Source: Yponomeuta sedellus (Eukaryota; Arthropoda; Insecta; Lepidoptera; Yponomeutidae). From it: DNA of 64,000 bases. The notes under the pieces were generated by a model, which saw only the letters and a list, made by a program, of their open reading frames with translations, was not told where the DNA came from and did no database searches. The translations under genes and the position numbers were made by a program. The stretch lies in contig OW203731.1 of assembly GCA_934045075.1 (NCBI GenBank), forward strand, positions 15,887,570 to 15,951,569, in the 5' to 3' direction. Every line of letters begins with the position of its first letter. Position 1 is the stretch's first letter. Of this stretch, positions 42,427 through 54,500 are shown in pieces.

Positions 42427-42832
42427 TTTTTTTAAATTAACCTTAGCACGGGTTAGTGCATTAAAAAATATAATCATGTGGGTACAGCGATATCATTCCG
42501 GCGTAAAAAACCTAACTGTAAAGTAAGGTACTCGGGACTGCAAGTGATGCAAATTACTTCAGCCAGATGTTGCTGCCTGTACCGTAGTAACTCTTTAGTA
42601 ATCTGTGCCTGTACGTAATACCACAGATTACTAAAGAGTTGTAATACAGAGAGTATTGTAAAGAGGTTCGAAATTCCACTGATGCCACTGATGGTAAGTC
42701 GCCCATTAGCCCAGTTGGGAGAGCACTGGCACGGTTAGCCAGAGGTCGCGGGTTCGAGTCCCGGCATGTGTGGAATTTTTAGCCTCTAAATAGGTTTTTA
42801 AAATTTTCCTTAGCACGGGTTAGTGCATTAAA
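42427..42832 (+). mobile_element. tRNA-like 309-bp repeat, permuted copy D
   Basis: Begins 'ttttttaaattaacc' then CTTAGCACGGGTTAGTGC and, after one full unit, ends with the same CTTAGCACGGGTTAGTGCATTA. The overlap of about 45 bp is at a different place from copies A and C. The tRNA-like domain is 42700-42772, with more substitutions than in A or C. A local inverted duplication (42589-42607 against 42622-42640, 19-bp arms) is unique to this copy. I could not define a flanking duplication. Confidence 0.75.
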
Positions 42833-43407
42833 AATAAATACATATATAATTTTCACAAACATTCACATTTATGATATTAGTAGGACTGTAAGAACAAAAG
42901 TAGTTCTAAATGTATAATTGTTGTACTACAAGTACTTTGCATGTAACAGTTTGCTTAGTTTCTTAGTTCATTTCCTTGTCAATAAAGTAGAACACGTATT
43001 ACCTATCAGCGAAGCAATTAGCGCATCTAACATGAAACAAATCAATGCGCCGACGGAGAATTTCCCGTGAATTCCGCTTCGGGACAGATATTGAATTGCA
43101 ACTGAAGTAACTAGCAACCGCAGGCGTTGTATTGAAAACTAGGACGAGCACCCATTCCTTGACAGACCCAGTTCTGTTACCCTTCAAAATGCTGCACTGT
43201 GATTCGATTATAGAACGTTTCTATCTTTTATAATCGGATCAGCTTCAGCTGGACAAAACTATTTTCTTAGAATTTCCTTCATAAAAAGGAAACTTATGTT
43301 TGTTTTACAGGGATAAGCTTGCTTTTTTACAGATACGTTATTTAAATGTCTCTATAAATTTAAGCGATACCATGTATCATAACACTAGCGTTAACACATA
43401 TCAAATT
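42833..43407. other. No gene recognised
   Basis: No supported feature. Confidence 0.35.
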
Positions 43408-44054
43408 ACCGCGTTTCAGAAATCGACGCGACACACCAAGAAGTGGCTCGTTGGGTGCAGGCAACCTACTCGGTCGAATCAAACCACCGCGTTTCAGAAA
43501 TTGACAAGTCGTGTGAAGTGGTAAAGTGGTGTGTCTCGATTCAGTAATCAACGCGACATACCAAGTTGCACGGTAGGTGCATGCAAGCCACTAGGTCGAA
43601 TTAAAGCACGTTTCAGAAATTAACGTGACGCACCAAGCGGCACGGTAGGTGCATGTAACCCGCTCGATCGAATCGGACCACCGCGTTTCAGTAATCGACT
43701 CTACGCACTAAGTTGCGCGGTAGATGCATGCATCTCACGCGTACAAATCTAAACACCGCGTTTTGGAGTCAACGCGACACGTAAAGTCGAACGGTAGGTG
43801 CATGAACCCGCTCTCTCGAATCCGACCACCGCGTTTCAGAAATCGGCTTATGTTACAGTACGTGCATGCAACCCACTCGGTCGAATCAAACTACCGCATT
43901 TCAGAAATCGACAAGTCGCGTCAAGTGGTAGAGCGGTGTGTCGCGTTTCAGTAATCGACGCGACGTACCAAGTTGCACGGTAGGTGCGTGCAAACCGCTC
44001 GGTCGAATCGGATCACCGCGTTTCAGAAATCGACGCGACGCACGAAGTTGCACG
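43408..44054. repeat. Diverged satellite-like array, about 73-bp unit, about 9 units
   Basis: Units share 'accgcgtttcagaaatcgac', 'gcaccaagttgcacgg', 'taggtgcatgcaacccgctc' and 'ggtcgaatcgg'. Two units (near 43500 and 43910) have a variant 'aagtggtagagcggtgtgtc' segment. Divergence between neighbours is substantial, so the array is old. Confidence 0.85.
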
Positions 44055-44591
44055 GCGAATGATTTCCAGCTGATTAGTTGTTTATAAGTTTCAGTCGAAC
44101 CTGTATGCCCGTACTTAGTTGTTTACTTGTTTATGATAGAGCATCAACGTCGTAAACTTCCGACACTTGATCAACTTCTTATTACTTTGTTGCAAAGTGG
44201 CGGATAAGGATAACTAAAGTGTAACCTCTAATATTAGCAATCACTGGAGTTCTTATTAAGTTTATGTTTACAACAAATTTTCTTTTAGTAGATTTTTTTG
44301 CTATCTGATTTTTTTAAATCTCTTCATAATTTCATCAAATTTGCAAGCGAGCTCTACCAGTATCGCTTTATAGAATAAAAATATAAAGAAATAATCGTTA
44401 CATGTAACAACACATAATTACGGTTTAAAGCATTTTTAATGAAATAGCGCCAGTGCAAAAAAAAACAAACAATAAAAAAACATAATTTATTATTGTTCAT
44501 TAAACTGTAATAAAATAAATAATGATAAACTTTAATAAAATATGATTCAGTATTCAAACCATTCCCTGTGTAATTTGAGTTTTAATTTTGA

Positions 44592-44649
44592 GTCAAAATT
44601 TTAATTCCAGTGTGTCAATATTTTTACACACTGGAATTAGAATTTTGAC
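44592..44649. repeat. Hairpin, 23-bp arms
   Basis: GTCAAAATTTTAATTCCAGT pairs with ACTGGAATTAGAATTTTGAC around a 12-nt loop, with one mismatch. TGTGTC/CACACTC at the outer ends hints at a small inverted-repeat element. Confidence 0.65.
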
Positions 44650-47425
44650 ACACTCTGTCTGAATGGAAACAAACCATTGATGACAATGAACTTGGATATT
44701 TTCCACACAATTTTCAAAATCCCACAAAATCTAACTACTCGCAATAGAACAAACGTGACAAATAGATCTTCCGTAACCAATTATGAGATGTTATGCTAAC
44801 ATCAAAGTTTGTTCACCCAAATAAGAAAACTACTTTATCAGGTTCTATATCCGTACTCAAATATTGGCGCATTTGCCAAGGACAGCAAATCATTCTGTGG
44901 GCGTATTGGTATCATTTACAATACTTCCTCTCCAATTGACGTGGGCAAAGAAGTACACCCATAATAAAATATGGGTCCTTAATACAGTTTAATAGTGAGT
45001 TATACTTATAAGCACAGCATTATGTAATATTTGGTAGTCTACTAACCATTAGCAAATTAAATAGAATATATAAGCCGTGCAAATTAAACAGCCATATCTC
45101 GCAAATGAGGTATCGTTCGGGGTGCCGAGTCAGGTCAGGTTACACCATTTGAATGCGATTGGTTACCTAGACTATCAATGTTATTAATGAAACAACCATT
45201 AATACTTTTTTCTATGTGCTAATATGACTCTACTGAACCAGTATGCATATTAAAGGCTTCCCCTTCAGATCCCATATTTATGTTGGAACTAGAGGTAATA
45301 TAACGCAGCTAGATAGAGTGCTTGAAAGCATTTAATTTGTACAGGACAATTTTAAATTTGCCGCATATGCAGAGTACTTTTAAGGTTTCGTACTTCAAAT
45401 GGGATAAACGGGAACCTTATAGAATTACATTTTTGTTCGACCGCTCATCTATCTGTCAAGATCTTATCAAGTTTCATATACTGAAGTTTACAATCCCTTG
45501 AAACTGTGTAAAATTAATCTTCAAAGTAAACATAAAAAAGGTTTGGCCGTTTATCCGGCAAAAAACTAATATTTTGAACTGTGAAATTTGACATACCTAC
45601 GAGTATAATCCCGTCTTACATTCAAAGTACAGGTAGAAATCTGAATATAATACGTTTCTAATAAAATTATAGAAAAATTGTCTTTGAAGTTCAGGAAAAG
45701 CCACAAAAAATTTCAAGAGTCAATTTATAACTTCAGGAACTATTTATAATATCTACCTAAGTACCTACAAATTTGTAGATATGGTATTGGTAGTTGAAAA
45801 CATGGAATCTTGGGTACATGAAAATTTGTTTGTCGTCCCAATTGGAAAGTTTCTCCTTATCAATACATAATTTTTAAACTCGTATTATGGTGAGAGCATT
45901 GTATACGCGAAATAATATAAAAATATAAATTTTTTAAATAGAATAAATATTTGTTCCGTATTAGCTATTTGGTGTCCTAGTAAATATTTGTTTAATTTAG
46001 TATACACGGGAGTGTTTACTTTTTACTATTATGGCGACAGTCAATTGCAACATTTTGGCCTAGCTTAACAGTACAATCTAAAAAAAATTTAATTACAGCA
46101 ATCTGTAACCATGCTCTTTGAGGACTGTCAAAACGCGGTCACATGGTCGTAATTCCTAACTTATTAAACATTCAGTCTTTGGACCAAAAACAGATTACTA
46201 TTTATTTATATTTTTTTATGTTGAAAATCTAAAATTATTAATGATGTTTTAAAAAATAGACATCTAATGTCGAAAACGGGAGCAAAATCTGTGTTCTTCG
46301 CGCGTCACACTTTATTCGCGCTCACGGAAAACGTTGATAACTTTTGTATTCTATTCATAAGCGTATGATGTAATATATTAAATAAATTGTGTTTAGCTAA
46401 TCATCATAATGACCAAACAACATTTATTTTATCTCTTAAGTTACAAAAGTTAATATGCATTGTCTCTGTCACACGATTCTGCTAGTTTCGCGAGCGCGCA
46501 ACAAAACGGTACCTATCTTCCAAGAGCGGCAACTTATCGCTACAAATTTTAGCTGCGCGGACGCTCATAATGTCCCACCATCAGTGGGGGAAACCAGTAC
46601 GTCTAACATTTCAAAACAAAAAAAAAACTATGTAAGTCATTCTTTGAATATTTTCAAGTAGCCTTAGTCAAGAGACTTTTAAGCGCATAGTTTGAAGGAT
46701 AATATTTATAATTTTCCAACTCATTTTGAATTAGGGAATAAGATCTTCGAGATTATTTCCCAGTATTTTGTTCGTTATTTTACCTATTACTTTAATCGTA
46801 ATTCTCAAAAATGTGAAAATTTCGTAACTTTCGTGGCACAAATTTCGTGGCCATTTGTCCACGAAAGTTAGCTAGCGCTCAACGAAAGTTAAATATCTCC
46901 ATTAAATATTAACTTTAGATTTTTATAATGCCGCAGATGCATTTACGTAAGGCGTAAAGCTCAAAAGAAAGGTTTTATTTAAATGAATTTAATTGTTATT
47001 TTAATTTTTGAATTTAAATGAAAATGAATGTGTATGTGTTTAAAAAAATATTTTGTAACATCGACAATTTTTACATTTTATCCACCTCAAACTGGGCTGT
47101 TTTGCTCATTGTTTAAAAAATATTTGCTTAGAAAGTCCCAACTTCATCCTTTTTGATTGTCTTCTATGTTACCTACTTCAATTACTTACATCAGTCATGT
47201 TAATTTCTTTTGGTTGAAATTTATTTTAGATTATATACAACCAAAACTATGCCACCGCAAATTTCAAAGGAGCGACGGGAGAAAAAGCGGCTTACAGAAA
47301 TAAAAAGAAGAAAGAAAAGTTACTTAAATATTGTGATTTTCTTAAGTTTAGTGATAATTCACTGATGAGGGACGGTCATGAAAATATCTTTTGATAAATT
47401 TTAAATGACACGAGACAGATAATAG
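44650..47425. other. 2.8 kb AT-rich, no gene recognised
   Basis: No domain-bearing ORF, RNA gene or defined repeat. A scrap near 45150 ('aatgcgattggttacc') recurs at 58572. 46820-46890 repeats 'cgaaagtta' several times. Confidence 0.4.
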
Positions 47426-49810
47426 ATAATAATAATATGTATTTGTTTATCAGCCAAATCGATTAGTATAAGTAAAAAGATTATGGCGTCTACTAATAAA
47501 ATAAAAACAGTCTGGCAAGTAATTAACAAAGAAACAGGTAAAACGAGACCTAAGGACCAGGGATATGCGTTGAAGATCGAAGGTAAGTTAGTTAATTCGA
47601 AGAAGGACATAGCAGAAATATTTCAAACTTTTTTTAAAAACATGCCACTGCATATAACGGCTAGCTTAAATTCTTCCTCCCAATTAGCCAAAACCTTACT
47701 TTTGGAAAGTATAAATCCATGTAAAGTTGACTTCCAATTCTCCCATATAACTACCTTAACTATTGTCAAAGCATTTAAAGAGTTAAACTTAAAAAAGACT
47801 GAAGATTTGTGGGGGTTATCGGTTAAACTAATATCCACTGTAATCAATATTCTAGCACCTTACCTTGCTTTGATTTTTAATAAATGTGTTGACCAGGGAA
47901 CCTTTCCTAATCTATTAAAGTTAAGTAAAATCGTACCCTTGTTTAAATCTGGTGATAGTGAAGATCCAAATAATTTCAGACCTATAGCAATACTGCCGGT
48001 TCTAAGTAAAGTTTTTGAGAAAGTAATATTACATCAATTGCAACAGTTCGGGTTTACAAAAGGCCGCTCAACGACGGATGCAGGCATAGCGTTAGTAAAG
48101 CATATCTTTGAGGCGTGGGAGGAGTCGCAGGATGCCATTGGGGTTTCCTGTGACCTGTCTAAGGCGTTTGACTGCGTTGACCACGAAACACTTCTCATAA
48201 AATTGCACCGATATGGTTTAAGTAATAAATCACTAAGTCTTCTTCGATCTTACTTAACAGACAGAACTGTAAAGGTTGATATTAATAGAATTAAATCCTC
48301 AGGTTCTGATGTAAAAGTAGGAGTCCCTCAAGGTTCTATACTGGGTCCGTTCCTTTTTTTGGTATATATAAATGATTTGCCCTACCTAGTAGAAAAGCTT
48401 TCGCAGATAGTGTTGTTTGCAGATGATACTTCCTTAATTTTTAAAGTAAAGAGAGGTATAAGTAATGTAGACGATGTAAACAATGCTTTATCTACAATTC
48501 TAAACTGGTTCACTATCAATAATCTGATGCTAAATGCAAAAAAGACAAAACGCATCAAATTCTCACTACCCAATGTTAAAAATGTTGACACGAGTTTAAA
48601 AATATCTGGTGAAAGGCTAGAGCTGGTAGAGTCCACGCTTTTTTTAGGCATAACGATAGACTCAAAACTGCAATGGGGTCAGCATATTGGAAAACTGTCG
48701 GGTCGGTTGAGTTCAGCAGCGTTTGCAGTCAGAAAAATTAGACAACTTACAGACGTGTCGACGGCTAGGCTGGTCTATTTTAGTTATTTTCACAGTGTCA
48801 TGTCGTATGGTTTGTTATTATGGGGACGAGCAGCAGATATAGAAACCATATTTGTCTTGCAAAAAAGAGCAATAAGAGCTATTTACAACTTAAACAGTAG
48901 ACAGTCGCTAAGGGAGCGTTTTAAAGAAATAGGCATTCTTACACTGGCTTGCCAATATATATTCGATAATATAATGTATGTCGGAAAAAATATAACAATG
49001 TTTAAATTAAATAGGGACATTCATAACGTAAACACAAGGAATAGAAACAAGGTTGCTTGTACTAAATCCCGATTAGCCAAGGTAGGCACATCATTTGTAG
49101 GTTACTGCGTTCGTTTTTACAACAAAATTCCAGAACGTATTCTATGCTTGTCTGCAAATAAATTTAAAACTTTCATTAAAAATTCGCTATGTAAAAAGGC
49201 ATATTATAGAATAGACGACTACATAAACGATCCTAATCCGTGGTAGTAAACCAATTCCACCGCGATTGTATTGTTAAGTATAACTAAGTATAACATATTT
49301 AATCATACAAGTGTGTAGAGACAACGTGATTGCATATTAATAACTATATGATACATTATATAACTGACAAAAACTTAACTGCAAGTTTGCTAAAGGTCAT
49401 TCGAATGGTAGCGTGGTGTTCGGGTCATCTATCTCCCTCCAAAATGGTTGAGACTGGTGATGGCTGAGCACTGCGTTATGCTCGTGAACGAGTGCTGTTC
49501 GTGTGTCTGGCCGCAGCAATTATGTTTTCCCCTATTATTGTGAGACATTTGACTAATGCTTTGGCATTTAGGGTTGTTAATGGCAATCATGAAATCTTAT
49601 TAGGTTTACATAATGGCAACTGATGTATTTGGTTTTAAGAAGATTTGAGAAAAGATGGTCAGAGTGGAGTTTTTTTTTCCGCTGCCTTTTTCTCCACTAC
49701 AATACGGCCCGAAGGCGGCGGCTTACAGTTTACATTGTACATTGACATTCAGCAAACAGAATGTAAATTCTTTACGTTGAAATAAAATTATTTGAATTTT
49801 GAATTTGAAT
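47426..49810 (+). mobile_element. 5'-truncated CR1/Jockey-group LINE
   Basis: The element is cut off just upstream of its RT domain, so no ORF1 or endonuclease remains. A 3' UTR of about 560 nt follows the stop and ends 'gtaaattctttacgttgaaa' plus TTTGAATTTTGAATTTGAAT, a short repeated tail. The same 3' motif stands alone at 5562. 5' truncation is the usual outcome of LINE insertion. Confidence 0.85.
47483..49246 (+). pseudogene. LINE ORF2 reverse transcriptase, uninterrupted but 5'-truncated
   Basis: About 587 residues without stops or frameshifts. RT blocks in order: IVPLFKSGDSEDPNNFRPIA (about 155), GFTKGRSTTDAG, CDLSKAFDCVDH (about 228), GVPQGSILGPFLFLVYINDL (about 275), VLFADDTSLIF with the catalytic ADD (about 310), 'FLGITIDSKLQW' (about 400). 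The C-terminal LINE domain ends YYRIDDYINDPNPW. This matches the CR1/Jockey group. The first ATG lies in the middle of what would be ORF2, and the frame is open back to 47426, so the ATG is incidental. All visible RT motifs are kept, so the copy is not old, but without its endonuclease and promoter it should be inert. Confidence 0.88.
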
Positions 49811-50002
49811 TTGTAAACTATTATATCAACTGGCAGATAATGGTATGTTTTATGATTCTTAACATTTCAATTAAATATTCAAAAGCACACATTTTCTGCC
49901 AGCTACAATTGTAGGAAGTAATAATTATGTTTATGTTGTAAATTACACAGTTTAATTACTGCGACCAAGGCTATTGCAACCTAAGTTACTATTAAGTAAT
50001 AA

Positions 50003-51187
50003 TAAGTATAAAAGTATAAAATCAATGTTTCTACCGAGAACTCATTTCAGTCACTATCTGAAACAGACGAAAGTGAAGAGCTTGAACTTGCATCTCCTTC
50101 ATGTTCAACGCGTAGTAAACTTAACCGAAGCTGCCCCGAAGTAAACATAATAAATACCAGTAACTACGAACAACTGAACAGTGAAATATCAAAACTAAAT
50201 GAAAAGCTTGAAATAGCTGAAAATGAGGTTGAAAACTTGCTTCAGGAAAACGACTTCCTGAAAAAAAAAGTATTAGAGTATGAATTAAAAATACAACAAC
50301 TTACACACATATGTAAAAACTCCCCGATAAATATAACATCTAAAAAAAAGAAAAAGAAAAATTTTACGAGTAGCGCCAGGAAAAACTTATCGCACATACA
50401 ACGAGGATTGAACGAAAGTGTCAACGAGCTACAAGTCGGAAGGAAACATATTTTAACGCCACCTAGTGGCAGCAAGCGGAATGACCCCGAGTACCTGTCT
50501 CCTAGATCGATACCACAACATATCTCGCAGAATCTAAACGAACAGCAAGTGGTAAAATCGCCTCCTAGCGGCCAAACCCGGAATCAGGCTGGAAGTGACA
50601 TAGAAAGCGAAGATGTAAAAAATAAAATGTGCATTTTAAGCGCCAATCCCCACAACAAAATCTTATCCATTGCCGAAAATAATTTGAGTGAAGACTTCGT
50701 GATATGTCATTATCTAAAAGCGGGAATTGGTATCAGAGAACTCATAAAAAACATCGAGCAAAAGCTCAATGGTTATTCTATGAATGACTATTGCTTAGTA
50801 ATGGTCGGTGAAGCAGATTTTAAGACATCCCATAACTATCTAGAACTGGTCGATTATATCAGAGAAATTCTATCTAAAGCTACACACACTAATATTATCG
50901 TGTGTGTGCCAACATTTCTCTATGGAAAATATACAAATTTATACAATAGCAGAGTGGAATATTTCAATCACCTTCTTTGTAAAGATATTATCACTCATGA
51001 GTATGCTTACATCCTGGACAGTAATTTGAACCTGTCTTTTGAAAGGGACATGTACTCCATATTTGGTGGACGAGTTAATAATCATGGTATGAGAATAATA
51101 TTCCAAGATATAAACTGCGCAGTGACAACCATAACTGAGACTAATTCTGAAAGTGTTGTCCAGCCAGCAACATTTTTTCGTCACTAA
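50003..51187 (+). pseudogene. LINE ORF1: coiled coil plus SGNH-like domain, 5'-truncated
   Basis: The frame opens at 50003 and ends at TAA 51187. An acidic start (TENSFQSLSETDESEELELA) leads to a coiled coil (SEISKLNEKLEIAENEVENL onward, about 50 residues). Then a basic, Ser/Lys-rich linker (KKKKKNFTSSARKNL), and from about 50630 a globular domain: LKAGIGIRELIKNIEQKL, DYCLVMVGEADF, TNIIVCVPTFLYGKY, NNHGMRIIFQDI. The spacing of these blocks resembles the SGNH/esterase-like domain found in ORF1 of many CR1-type LINEs, though the block-I serine motif is not obvious. No ATG precedes the coiled coil. Confidence 0.7.
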
Positions 51188-54089
51188 AAACAAACATAAA
51201 GTCACAAATAAGAGCAAGCACATAGGACTCTTTTATCAAAATGTAAGAGGACTTAAGACCAAATTGAGGCAATTTAGACACAATCTTGCTTTACTGGACA
51301 GCGATATTGTCGGTATAACTGAAAGCTTCTTGGATGCTTGCATACATGATGCTGAGCTTTCGGACGATAACTGGACCTTCCTACGTCGCGACCGCGGCAC
51401 GCCCTGCGGCGGCGTTTTGGTGGCCGCCCGGCCCGGACTTACTCTGCGGCGCCGACGTGATCTTGAGACTGAACGTGGAGAAGACTTATGGGCGACTTTC
51501 TCGTTACACGGTTATACTTTCTATGTCGGCGTTGTTTATATTAAGCCTTCCGCCACTGACGAAGAATATATGAACTGGTTTACCATGGTTGAGAGCATAA
51601 TCAATGATCTTAATGGGATAACTTTACTAATTGGGGATCTTAACTTAAATAGTGCGTCAGTTGGTATAAGAAATTACTATTGTTACTTCTTAGAGTATTG
51701 TGGTATGCATGATTTGAATGAGGTGAAGAATGAATACGGGGGAAAACTGGACGTGGTGCTGGTTCAGCGGCAATACGGGCGAATATTCGAGTGCCAAACT
51801 GCCAGCGGCTGTTCTGATGGTGGGCTTGTCGCGCCAGATAGGTATCACCCACCGTTGGACATCAGCATCGCACTGCGAGCTATTAGGCAGACCCATGCGG
51901 CCCAGCCTCTTCAGCCAAGCAACATACAAGACCACCGAGACTGGAACTTTGTTAAGGGTAATTTCGATCTCTTATATAGTTATTTTTGTGGTGTCTCCTG
52001 GGAATTGGTCTACTCATGCACTGATGTCAATGCGGCTGTTGATATTTTTTATGATATTATTTATGACATTTTTGATTTGTGTTTTCCACGCAAAGAAAGG
52101 AGGAAAGGAAACTGTCGGCGATTTCCTGTGTGGTATTCCAAACAGCTCTTGAAAGATATTGTTAAAAAGTCACAACTACATAAAACTTGGAAAAAAACGA
52201 AAGACCCTCAAATTTACAATCAATTTAGTACATTGCGTGGTGACATTAAAAGAAAGCAGAAACAAGCGTACGAAGCTTATATTAGTCGTACAGAAAAAGA
52301 AATCGGCAATAATCCGCGTCTATTTTGGCAACATGTGGCAGCTCTTAAATCCAAGGGCGGTTTTGAGCCTGTGGTAGAGTTTAAAGGCGCATCAGTTTCC
52401 GGTGAAGATGCGGCAAATGCATTTGCTAAGCACTTTGGAGATGTTTTCTTAGTGGAGCAACCTCTACTGTCAGCTTTAGGCGCGGCAGCATCCGACTCCT
52501 CTTCTTCAGCCAACTATATAAACATCACTGCAATCACGCAGGGAGACATCCTTGCGGCTATTAGCAAATTAAAGCCTCGTAGCTCCATAGGCCCTGACTG
52601 TATGCCTCCATACGTAATTAAAGGATGTAAGGATTTCTTGATTGCTCCATTAGAGTATATATTTAATCTATCACTATGAACAGGCCTATATCCAGTCCAG
52701 TGGAAAGTAACCAGGGTCAAACCAATCCCGAAAACCAGTAATAAGACACTTGTGGAAGAGCATCGGCCTATTGCTATCCTTAGTTCCTGTGCGAAGGTCT
52801 TCGAAATCATTTTGAAACAAAAATTGGAGCCACAAATTCAGCCCTTTATAACCACTGCCCAACATGGATTTAGACCTGGAAGATCAGTTGATACTAATCT
52901 TTTAACACTTGTTGACCTGATATCTGCGGAAATGGACAAAGGTAGGCAGGTAGACGTCATTTATCTAGATTTTCAAAAAGCATTCGATAGAGTGGACAAT
53001 GACATTTTGTTGAGTAAATTGGTGGCATTAGGTTTTACACCCAAGCTTATAAAGTTGTTTGCAGACTACTTGAAAGATCGACAGCAGTTCGTTCGACACG
53101 GATGCTTTGTCTCCCAGCCCTACTCTACTAGGTCAGGAGTGAGTCAGGGGTCAATATTGGGTCCAATGTTGTTCTCAATAATGATAAATGATTTGCCAGC
53201 AGTCTTAAGGAACTCTACATGCTTATTATATGCCGATGATTTAAAACTTATTCAAGCCGTTGTAGACAATCAAAGTGTTTGTTTCCTTTAGGAAGACATA
53301 GAGTCCGTTTTAACTTGGAGTTTAAGTAACAAATTAAGCTTTAATGTAGCTAAATGCTACATGATGTCGTTCACTCGGTCTCCCTGTCCGATTGATGCAA
53401 ATTATAAGCTCGGAGGGCAAATAATACAGAGAGTTTTTACTATAAAGGACCTTGGTGTAACTTTTGACACTAAACTAACCTTTCACGACCATGTAACTTC
53501 CTTGGCAGCCGAAGGGTTTAAGAGGCTGGGCTTTGTTTCGAGAAATGCCCGTGAATTCTGTAGGCCTCAAACTACCCAATTGCTTTATACTTCCCTTGTA
53601 CGAAGCAAGCTTTAGGCTAGCGCTTGCGTTTGGAACCCGCATGAAGACAAATATAAACTAATGCTAGAAAAGGTTCAAAAAAGGTTCTTAAGGTCTCTCT
53701 ACAAAGCGAAGCATAGAGTTTACCCATTCATGTACCCCACAAAATTCCTATTGGGAACACTAGGCTTTAATTCCTTGGAGACGAGACGTAGTAGAGACCA
53801 GTTACTTATAGCTATTAAAATTCTGCGAGGGAAGATCGACTGCCCAACTCTACTAGAGAGACTACTCCGGCTGAACGTGCCTACCCGCTTTCGGTATGGC
53901 TCAAGAGGCTCAGGGCTCTTTTCAGTGAGGAGCGAGTTCGTACTAGCGCTCGCCGCTGGTCCCCGCTGAACCGCACCCTTGCACGATTGAACCAGTTGCA
54001 TGCGGCGGCTCCCCACGCCGATATCTTTAGCAGTCATGAGAGTCAACTTAAGAAGGAATGTCTGGCGATTTGTGAGGAAAGTGAAGAAT
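51153..54089 (+). pseudogene. LINE ORF2: endonuclease and RT with three in-frame stops
   Basis: One frame runs from the ORF1 overlap almost to the end. APE-type endonuclease at about residues 25-240 (GLFYQNVRGL, IVGITESFLD, LLIGDLNLNS, DRYHPPLDIS). RT: ISKLKPRSSIGPDCMPPYVI, HRPIAILSSCAKVFE, HGFRPGRSVDTN, IYLDFQKAFDRVDND, SGVSQGSILGPMLFSIMIND, LLYADDLKLI (catalytic ADD). C-terminal region ending ...CLAICEESEE. Stops TGA 52677-52679, TAG 53289-53291 and TAG 53613-53615 lie in that frame, and a frameshift near 53890 puts the last 60 codons in another frame. The ORF probably starts by reinitiation after ORF1, as there is no early ATG. Confidence 0.85.
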
Positions 54090-54500
54090 GAGATTACTCT
54101 TATTGGATTGACATTTTATTGATAGGTACTTTTGTGGCAAAATTGAATTTTTTGTGATAATTATCGTTTTAATGGATTTTTTTTTTATTGACATATGAAT
54201 GGATTGTAGTTTAATTTTTGTTTTTGTATCAATTTTAATTTCAAATTAATTGTTTTATTTTATTGACACTTTTGTGACAACATTGAATTTTTTGTGATAC
54301 CTAGGTACTTACCGGCTAAATTTGGTTTTTGTGTTAATTTTAATTTATAACTAAATGTAAAGTAAATTGTACATATGCATATTTTAACGTTCTAATTCTT
54401 TGTTATTTTTAAATGTAATACTTATAATGTTTAATGCAATTAATTACGCAATAGTCTTAACTGTAATGTAATTATTTTTCTTGCAAATAAATAGATAAGC

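Larger units (their letters stand above)
50003..54500 (+). mobile_element. Second CR1/Jockey-group LINE, 5'-truncated in ORF1
   Basis: ORF1 and ORF2 overlap by about 35 nt and are followed by a 3' UTR of about 400 nt with a roughly 170-bp internal duplication (two 'gaattttttgtgata' blocks at about 54150 and 54280). The ORF1 frame is open from 50003 without an initiating ATG, so the 5' end is missing. I could not find the target duplication. Confidence 0.82.

Noticed and set aside
43408..44054. CRISPR-like array
   Set aside because: Units are diverged throughout, with no constant repeat and unique spacers; it is a satellite in a eukaryotic genome.
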